The translations under genes and the position numbers were made by a program. From NCBI GenBank assembly GCA_947383835.1, contig CANDEV010000009.1, positions 1-64,000 of the forward strand: DNA of 64,000 nt, written 5' to 3'. The notes beneath the pieces are model-generated. The model had not been told where the DNA came from and made no database searches. It saw nothing but the letters and a program-made list of their open reading frames with translations. The DNA is from an uncultured Clostridia bacterium. Lineage in GTDB: Bacteria; Bacillota; Clostridia; Oscillospirales; Ruminococcaceae. Each line of letters begins with the position of its first letter. The first letter of the stretch is position 1. Shown one piece after another: positions 58,832 to 64,000 of this stretch.

Positions 58832-59092
58832 TTACTTGTAAATATCACCTCTTGAACCTATGTTTATAATATACAATATTTTGATCTGATTGTCAATGTC
58901 ATACCGATAAATAACACGATATTTACCTACCCTTAAACGAAAACGTCCGTCGTTATATCCACCCATAGGTTTAATATCGCCCTTTGGCGGCGATAGCGTA
59001 AGTCCACCTATAGCTTCACGTATATTTTCAGCAACTTTCTTCTGGACACCTGCAAGAAATTTCAGAGCATTTTTAGAGTATTTTATTTTCAT
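58832..59092 (-). CDS. RelE/ParE-superfamily toxin
   Basis: An 86-residue basic protein: YSKNALKFLAGVQKKVAENI, LSPPKGDIKPMGGYNDGRFR and RLRVGKYRVIYRYD, then ILYIINIGSRGDIYK. The Arg-rich LRVGKYRVIY strand is the RelE/ParE signature. The family either cleaves ribosome-bound mRNA or inhibits gyrase; which applies is unknown. First gene of the pair, 15 bp downstream of the lysC stop. Confidence 0.9.
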   Translation of the reverse strand: MKIKYSKNALKFLAGVQKKVAENIREAIGGLTLSPPKGDIKPMGGYNDGRFRLRVGKYRVIYRYDIDNQIKILYIINIGSRGDIYK

Positions 59093-59107
59093 ATTTCCAC
59101 CATTTGA

Positions 59108-60433
59108 TTAATCCTGGGTGAGGACGAAAATTTCGTAAATTGCCTTTACCGCAGCTTCAAAGTCCTCGTCGCTTACGCCGATAATGATGTTAAGCTCGGA
59201 CGAGCCTTGGTCGATCATTTTAACGTTTATCTTGGCGTGAGCAAGTGCGGAGAATATCCTGCCCGCCGTACCTCTCGCCTTTCTCATGCCGCGTCCCACA
59301 ACGGCGATAAGGGAGAGATTATCCTCAACCTCCAAATGGTCGGGGTGAACTCTGAACTTTATCTCGTCCAGAACGCTTTGCTGGACGGGCTTCAACGCGT
59401 CTGTGCCGACGATAACGCTCATTGTGTCGATACCCGAGGGCATATGCTCGAAGTTCAGACCGTTCTTTTCAAGCGAACGGAGGACGTTCCTGCCGAAGCC
59501 AAGCTCGCTGTTCATCATATCCTTTTCGATATTTATTGCGGAAAGTCCCTTTTTGCCCGCAATGCCTGTGATAACGTACTTGCTTATCTCATCGGACTCG
59601 GCAACTATCATAGTGCCTCTGTCCTCGGGGCGGTTAGTGTTCTTGATATTAATAGGGATTCCTGCCGTGCGGACAGGGAAAATAGCGTCCTCATGGAGAA
59701 CTCCCGCGCCCATGTAGGCAAGCTCACGAAGCTCTCGGTAGGTTATTGTTGTGATCGGTGCAGGATTGTCAATAATTCGGGGGTCGCAGATAAGGAAGCC
59801 CGACACGTCCGTCCAGTTCTCATATATTTTGGCGTGTACGGCACGGGCTACGATAGAGCCTGTAACGTCGGAGCCGCCGCGGGAAAATGTCTTAATGGTA
59901 TCGTTTGGCATTGAGCCGTAGAAGCCCGGGATAACGGCGTGTTCACAGTCCTTAAGGCGTGGACGGAGCAGGGAAATTGTTTTGTCAAGATCAAAAACGC
60001 CGTTTTCGCCGAATTTGATGTACCCTGCGGGGTCTATAAACTCGAAGCCGAGAAATGCCGCCAGAACCTTGCTGTTAAGGTACTCGCCGCGGGAGGCTGC
60101 ATAGTCCCGTCCCGCCATGTGGACAAAAGAGCCCTTTATGCGTTCAAAGTCCGCAGAGAGGGAGAGGTTCACGTCCAGCTCGGCAATGATGTCGTTGTAA
60201 CGCTTTTCGATAGCGGCAAAATCGGCGGTGAAGTCCTCGCCCTTTGCAGCCTTTTCATAGCAGGAGTAGAGCATATCGGTGACCTTGGTGTCCTCCTTAA
60301 AGCGTTTGCCCGGTGCGGACGCTACCACGTATCTTCTGTCGGGGTCGGCAAGGACGATCTCGGCAACCTTTCTGAACTGCCCCGCGTCGGCGAGGGAGCT
60401 TCCGCCGAATTTTACTACTTTATAGTTACTCAT
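59108..60433 (-). CDS. lysC: Aspartate kinase
   Basis: A 441-residue monofunctional aspartokinase. VKFGGSSLAD (7-16) is the kinase signature; SRGGSDVTGS and the ENWTDVSGFLICDPRII block bind ATP and aspartate. Two C-terminal ACT domains (~300-440: KKGLSAINIEKDMMNSELGF; DNLSLIAVVGRGMRKARGTA) sense lysine or threonine. It begins synthesis of Lys, Thr, Met and diaminopimelate. No L-box or T-box leader; instead the ribosome site is in a small hairpin. Confidence 0.95.
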   Translation of the reverse strand: MSNYKVVKFGGSSLADAGQFRKVAEIVLADPDRRYVVASAPGKRFKEDTKVTDMLYSCYEKAAKGEDFTADFAAIEKRYNDIIAELDVNLSLSADFERIKGSFVHMAGRDYAASRGEYLNSKVLAAFLGFEFIDPAGYIKFGENGVFDLDKTISLLRPRLKDCEHAVIPGFYGSMPNDTIKTFSRGGSDVTGSIVARAVHAKIYENWTDVSGFLICDPRIIDNPAPITTITYRELRELAYMGAGVLHEDAIFPVRTAGIPINIKNTNRPEDRGTMIVAESDEISKYVITGIAGKKGLSAINIEKDMMNSELGFGRNVLRSLEKNGLNFEHMPSGIDTMSVIVGTDALKPVQQSVLDEIKFRVHPDHLEVEDNLSLIAVVGRGMRKARGTAGRIFSALAHAKINVKMIDQGSSELNIIIGVSDEDFEAAVKAIYEIFVLTQD

Positions 60434-60441
60434 TGAGCATA

Positions 60442-60455
60442 CCTCCGTTTGGAGG
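60442..60455 (-). promoter_or_regulatory. Ribosome binding site of lysC inside a hairpin
   Basis: On the minus strand CCTCC (60455-60451), loop AAAC, GGAGG (60446-60442). GGAGG is the ribosome site eight bases before the ATG, so the stem would hide it. Confidence 0.55.
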
Positions 60456-60495
60456 CAAAATGCCCCCTAAAAATTTTATAAAACAATACTATTAT

Positions 60496-60524
60496 ATTAT
60501 ATAAAATTTGCGTAAAATAATCAA
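60496..60524 (-). promoter_or_regulatory. Promoter of lysC
   Basis: Minus-strand TTGATT (60524-60519), 17 bp, TATAAT (60501-60496). Confidence 0.7.
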
Positions 60525-60644
60525 TAGGTATATGAAACAAAATTCCGCCGAATAAGTCTGTCCGTTTGTGAAAAACGACTGTATGTAGTTGGTGGACAAG
60601 GGGGCTGTTTTATTTTATTTTTTTGCACGTGTTACAATTTTGGG

Positions 60645-61217
60645 GTATGGTTTTGAATTTTGTTTGCACTGTTTGTTATTTGTTGGTTGTTCACGGGGGG
60701 TGCGAGGGGAACAACCAAAGGAGGAGGGAGGGGACTCATCAGTTATAGGGGACGCGCGCCGTCCCCTCCCTCCCCCTTAGGTTTTTCCCCTCGCGCTCCC
60801 TTTTTCCTTACTCCCTCCTGCCCCTGCTACGCTATTCAAGAGCCGTTGGCTCTTTTTAGCTTGTTTTGTACGGTCGATTTCGTTTGTCGGATTTTTGCAG
60901 GTGTTTCGATACGGGAGTTCTAAATCACGGTATTCTGTTACTATCTAAATATATCTACTGTCGAGATTCATCGGCAACAAGCTTGGCATTAATCGGCGTT
61001 GTGAAAACGCGAAGCGATTGACACATTGTAAAAATCGGCAAAGGGGAGGGAGATTAAGGAAGTAGGGGGTTCGGGGGCAGAAACCTCAAAGAGGGAGGGG
61101 AAATGCCGATTTTTGTTGGGTTTGTTGTTCCCCTCCCTCTTTGTGGTGTCTGACCCCCGATTTTGTGAACGACTAACATATTCCAACCTTGATACTAAAA
61201 TTCAAAAGCAAACCAAC
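60645..61217. repeat. R3 element, copy 2 (inverted relative to copy 1)
   Basis: About 570 bp, the reverse complement of copy 1 at 12190-12795, colinear apart from the R2 insertion and small gaps. Shared words read on the minus strand include ATCGGGGGTCAGACACCA, CCCCCGAACCCCCTACTTCC, AGAGCCAACGGCTCTTGAAT and GGCGCGCGTCC. End pairs GTTCACG (60689) and TGTGAACGAC (61164). No gene; the region from 61218 to the hrcA promoter is AT-rich with nothing further recognised. Confidence 0.75.
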
Positions 61218-61442
61218 ATTACCTCATCAACAATTGAACAGTGAACAAACTCCCGCAAAGTACACAAAATAAAAAGTAACTTGCCAAAAAACAACAAAGC
61301 AGTGCAAACAAAATTGTAACACGTGCAAAAAATAAAAATGACGAAAAACATATAGAACAGAAATTTGTATACATTAATTATTAAAATCAGGTATCGGAAT
61401 TGTGATAAAATGAAAAAAAATCATATTTTTTTCAAAAACCCC

Positions 61443-61470
61443 TTGACAAACCGAAAAAGGGGTGTATAAT
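61443..61470 (+). promoter_or_regulatory. Promoter of hrcA-grpE-dnaK
   Basis: TTGACA (61443-61448), 16 bp, TATAAT (61465-61470), immediately upstream of the CIRCE operator. Confidence 0.85.
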
Positions 61471-61474
61471 ATAA

Positions 61475-61501
61475 TTAGCACTCAAAGAAAAGGAGTGCTA
61501 A
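61475..61501. promoter_or_regulatory. CIRCE operator
   Basis: TTAGCACTC, nine bases, GAGTGCTAA: a perfect CIRCE. HrcA binds it and represses the heat-shock operon. Confidence 0.98.
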
Positions 61502-61561
61502 CACAGTAACGGTGCAAGTGCTAAAAAGCCGCAGGCGCTTGCCGATGTATGTGCAAAGGAA

Positions 61562-62626
61562 GTGATCAAGCTGCTGGACGATAGAAAACGCCGTATTCTT
61601 GCTGCGGTGGTGGATATGTATATTGTCTCGGGAGAGCCTGTAGGCTCAAAGGCGATCGCTTCTCTGCCCGATATAAGGGTCTCGCCTGCTACGATACGGA
61701 ATGATATGGCTATGCTGGAGCAGCTCGGCTACCTTGAACAGCCCCACACCTCCGCAGGGCGTATACCGACCTACAGCGGTTACAGGCTTTACATCGACGA
61801 GCTTATGAACGCGCGGACGCTTACCGACGAGGACAAAAAATTGCTTGACGAGTGCCTCGAGGTCGATGTCCCCACGGCGGACGCTCTTATCGAAAGCGCT
61901 TCAAAGGCTCTTGCGGAGCTTACGCACTGCGCGGCGGTGGTGAAAAATGTTGCGCCGAAATTTTCCGTTATTACAAAGGTGGAAGTTATTCCTACAGGCA
62001 AGCGTATGTACGTGCTTCTGATGATAACTTCGTCGGGCAACATCAAAAACAAGGTCTGCCGGCTGGAATTCGATTTGACAAACGAGCAGATGGAGTTTTT
62101 CAGCAGATATATGGCGGAAAATTTGCAGGGCGTTGCTGTAGATGAGCTTTCGGAGGAAATCATCGAAAAGCTTGTGGAGGCAATGGGCGCGTATATGGTT
62201 ACTCTTGCGCCGCTTTTAAAGGGCGTTTGCGAATTGGCGGACGGCTTTAAGGAGAATGAGATAATGGTTGCGGGAGAGAAAAACCTCCTTGCAAGGCAGG
62301 ATATCAACACGAATCAGATAGTGCAGTTCCTTGAAAACAAGAACGAGGTCGTGAAGGAAATGCTTGACGACAGCTTCGAGGACTTGCAGGTTGTTTTCGG
62401 CGAGGACGGCGGATTTGTGATAGAAAATTCCAGCTTTATTGTCTCAAAGATAAAAAAGGACGGCAGGACGGCGGGTTCACTGGGTATAATCGGTCCTATG
62501 CGGCTTGATTACGCGAAAATAATCCCGTACGTTCAGTACCTTACCGAAAGAATTACCGAGATGATCTCAGACGGGGAGCCCCCGCCGGCAGAGTCACCCC
62601 CAAATAAAAATGATAAGAAAACTTAA
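61562..62626 (+). CDS. hrcA: Heat-inducible repressor HrcA
   Basis: A 354-residue repressor. The N-terminal winged helix (LDDRKRRILAAVVDMYIVSG, EPVGSKAIASLPDIRVSPAT, IRNDMAMLEQLGYLEQPHTS) binds CIRCE, and the GAF-like remainder senses chaperone state. GTG 61562 follows AAAGGA. The last ~17 residues (GEPPPAESPPNKNDKKT) are encoded by an R1 repeat, so the natural C-terminus has been replaced or extended. Followed by grpE and dnaK. Confidence 0.96.
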   Translation: MIKLLDDRKRRILAAVVDMYIVSGEPVGSKAIASLPDIRVSPATIRNDMAMLEQLGYLEQPHTSAGRIPTYSGYRLYIDELMNARTLTDEDKKLLDECLEVDVPTADALIESASKALAELTHCAAVVKNVAPKFSVITKVEVIPTGKRMYVLLMITSSGNIKNKVCRLEFDLTNEQMEFFSRYMAENLQGVAVDELSEEIIEKLVEAMGAYMVTLAPLLKGVCELADGFKENEIMVAGEKNLLARQDINTNQIVQFLENKNEVVKEMLDDSFEDLQVVFGEDGGFVIENSSFIVSKIKKDGRTAGSLGIIGPMRLDYAKIIPYVQYLTERITEMISDGEPPPAESPPNKNDKKT

Positions 62627-62654
62627 TGTTGTCAAGCCCCCTCAAGGGGGCGGG
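62573..62654 (+). repeat. R1 repeat overlapping the hrcA 3' end
   Basis: CGGGGAGCCCCCGCCGGCAG, AGTCACCCCCAAATAAAAAT, A/T core with the hrcA stop TAA, then GCCCCCTCAAGGGGGC. About 54 bp of the repeat are coding. Confidence 0.8.
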
Positions 62655-62725
62655 TTAAAGATGATAGACCGTACAATTAATATTTTGTTTGATTTATGAC
62701 AGAACGAAAGGAGAAAACATATAAT

Positions 62726-63280
62726 ATGAGCGAAAAGGAAAAAGAAAAAGAAATTCCCGAGGAGGAAATTGCCGAGGAAATTATTGAGGACGAGGCGCAG
62801 GAGGCTCCCGAAGAAGTCCCCGAGGGAGAAAACCTTGAGGAAAAAATAAAGGCCTTGGAGGAGGCTGCCGCTGCCGACAAGGATAAGTATCTGCGGCTTT
62901 TGGCGGAGTACGACAACTTCCGCAAGCGTTCTGTACAGGAAAAGCTTAACGCTTTTTCCGACGCTACCGCAAAGGCGGCTTTGGAGGTAATTTCCGTTAT
63001 CGACAACTTCGAGCGGGCAATGGCTGCGGACTGTACAGACGAGAATTACAAAAAGGGCGTTGAGATGATCTACGGACAGTTCACCGAGGTGATAAAAAAG
63101 CTTGGCGTTGAGGAAATAGACGCTCTCGGCAAGGAATTTGACCCAAATCTTCACAACGCGGTAAGTCAGGTGGAGGACGAAAGCTTCGGCGAGAACACCG
63201 TTTCACAGGTTTACCAAAAGGGTTATAAGCTTGGCGATAAAGTCATAAGATGTGCAATGGTGGTCGTTGCCAATCCATAA
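62726..63280 (+). CDS. grpE: Nucleotide exchange factor GrpE
   Basis: A 184-residue GrpE. A Glu-rich N-terminal coiled coil (IPEEEIAEEIIEDEAQEAPE onward) leads to the dimer helix KYLRLLAEYDNFRKRSVQEK and the beta domain ending VSQVYQKGYKLGDKVIRCAM. It drives ADP release from DnaK. ATG 62726 follows AAAGGAG; the earlier ATG at 62696 has no site. An R1 repeat abuts the stop. Confidence 0.95.
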   Translation: MSEKEKEKEIPEEEIAEEIIEDEAQEAPEEVPEGENLEEKIKALEEAAAADKDKYLRLLAEYDNFRKRSVQEKLNAFSDATAKAALEVISVIDNFERAMAADCTDENYKKGVEMIYGQFTEVIKKLGVEEIDALGKEFDPNLHNAVSQVEDESFGENTVSQVYQKGYKLGDKVIRCAMVVVANP

Positions 63281-63363
63281 GCGGGGAAGCCCCCGCGGGC
63301 AGAGTCCCCCCAATGTTAAAAATAAAAACTTCTAACTGTGTTCAGCCCCCCAAGGGGCGGGTT
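63281..63363 (+). repeat. R1 repeat between grpE and dnaK
   Basis: GCGGGGAAGCCCCCGCGGGC, AGAGTCCCCCCAATGTTAAA, A/T core, GCCCCCCAAGGGGC. It begins directly after TAA of grpE. Downstream, CTATCCTCTAAC is repeated at 63416 and 63430, a short tandem repeat of unknown meaning. Confidence 0.82.
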
Positions 63364-63466
63364 AGATACAAAAATAATTACATGAGAATAGCGGCAAACG
63401 ATAGAATAACTATTTCTATCCTCTAACCTCTATCCTCTAACTTCTGAAAGGAAAGGTTGATTTTTT

Positions 63467-64000
63467 ATGGCTAAAATTATAGGTATTGACTTAGGTACAA
63501 CAAACTCCTGCGTGGCTGTTATGGAGGGCGGAAACGCTACCGTTATCACAAACGCAGAGGGCGGAAGAACTACGCCGTCCGTTGTTGGTTTTACTAAGAC
63601 AGGCGAGAGGCTTGTTGGTCAGGTAGCTAAAAACCAGGCTGTTACAAACGCGGGCAGAACGGTTGCTTCTATCAAGAGACACATGGGCAGCGATTACAAG
63701 GTGGACATTGACGGCAAGAAATACACTCCTCAAGAGGTTTCCGCAATGATACTTCAGAAGCTTAAGGCTGACGCGGAGGCTTTCCTCCACGACACAGTCA
63801 CAGAGGCTGTTATCACTGTCCCCGCATACTTCACCGACGCGCAGAGACAGGCTACAAAGGACGCAGGTCAGATCGCGGGACTTAACGTCCGCCGTATCAT
63901 CAACGAGCCTACGGCGGCAGCTCTTTCCTACGGTATCGACAAGGAGGACGACCAAACTATCATGGTTTACGACCTTGGCGGCGGTACCTTCGACGTTTCG
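63467..64000 (+). CDS. dnaK: Chaperone DnaK (N-terminal part, cut by window edge)
   Basis: 178 codons are visible from ATG 63467, preceded by GAAAGGAAAGG. The Hsp70 nucleotide-binding domain is clear: IGIDLGTTNSCVAVMEGG (phosphate loop 1), GRTTPSVVGF, VITVPAYFTDAQRQATKDAG, RIINEPTAAALSYG and the phosphate-2 motif VYDLGGGTFDVS at the right edge. Third gene of the CIRCE-controlled operon. The frame is still open at 64000. Confidence 0.97.
   Translation, partial: MAKIIGIDLGTTNSCVAVMEGGNATVITNAEGGRTTPSVVGFTKTGERLVGQVAKNQAVTNAGRTVASIKRHMGSDYKVDIDGKKYTPQEVSAMILQKLKADAEAFLHDTVTEAVITVPAYFTDAQRQATKDAGQIAGLNVRRIINEPTAAALSYGIDKEDDQTIMVYDLGGGTFDVS

Noticed and set aside
60434..60495. Lysine riboswitch upstream of lysC
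   Set aside because: The leader is too short and lacks the multi-helix core of the L-box.
60660..60923. 87-codon open frame in R3 copy 2
   Set aside because: Same repeat DNA, low-complexity product, not conserved as a frame in copy 1.

Overview
The window is chromosomal DNA of a spore-forming Clostridia-type Firmicute, most likely Ruminococcus/Oscillospiraceae. Pointers are spoVAC, the IspH-ribosomal protein S1 fusion behind cmk and plsC, hrcA-grpE-dnaK under a CIRCE operator, single-chain glycyl-tRNA synthetase, TTGACA-17-TATAAT promoters and AGGAGG-like ribosome binding sites. The genus is inference; no rRNA is present.

Layout. 1-9270 is the right part of an integrated mobile element: DpnD/PcfM-like protein, a decayed serine recombinase, a long AT-rich ORF with a 13-A tract at its start, a P-loop replication-type ATPase with a partner, excisionase, tyrosine integrase and a HipA-like kinase. 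It ends against the 3' end of an initiator tRNA. 9.6-23 kb is mostly housekeeping: HtrA protease, radical SAM protein, a four-gene surface/transglutaminase operon, an XRE regulator, histidine phosphatase, RluA-type pseudouridine synthase and GlyRS. 23.2-34.9 kb holds a small protein/ribbon-helix-helix (RHH) divergon, a sugar ABC transporter without ATPase, a candidate three-way-junction RNA, cmk-plsC-ispH/S1, a SLOG protein, HepT/MntA and an amidohydrolase. 35.1-36.7 kb is the most unusual part: four tandem paralogous RHH genes on the minus strand, each facing a small plus-strand transcription unit with its own promoter and intrinsic terminator. 36.9-47.5 kb has spoVAC, a PP2C phosphatase, polysaccharide deacetylase plus bactofilin, an esterase, a YesL-like protein, pullulanase and TatD. 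47.6-48.9 kb has three tandem XRE regulators on exact 283-bp spacing. 48.9-58.5 kb is a flagellar/chemotaxis block (FlhB-like, FliK-like, CheA with two P2 modules, CheW, CheR, CheB, MCP). The end holds a RelE/ParE-type toxin pair, aspartokinase and hrcA-grpE-dnaK (cut by the window edge).

The intergenic DNA is full of repeats: an ~82-bp GC-rich palindromic family (R1) that tends to sit on stop codons, 25-bp REP/BIME-like palindromes (R2), a ~600-bp terminally inverted element in two opposed copies plus a ~60-bp end-only relic (R3), and a 155-bp terminally inverted element wedged between two stop codons (R4). All promoter, operator and RNA calls were made by eye from sequence; no database search or folding program was run.
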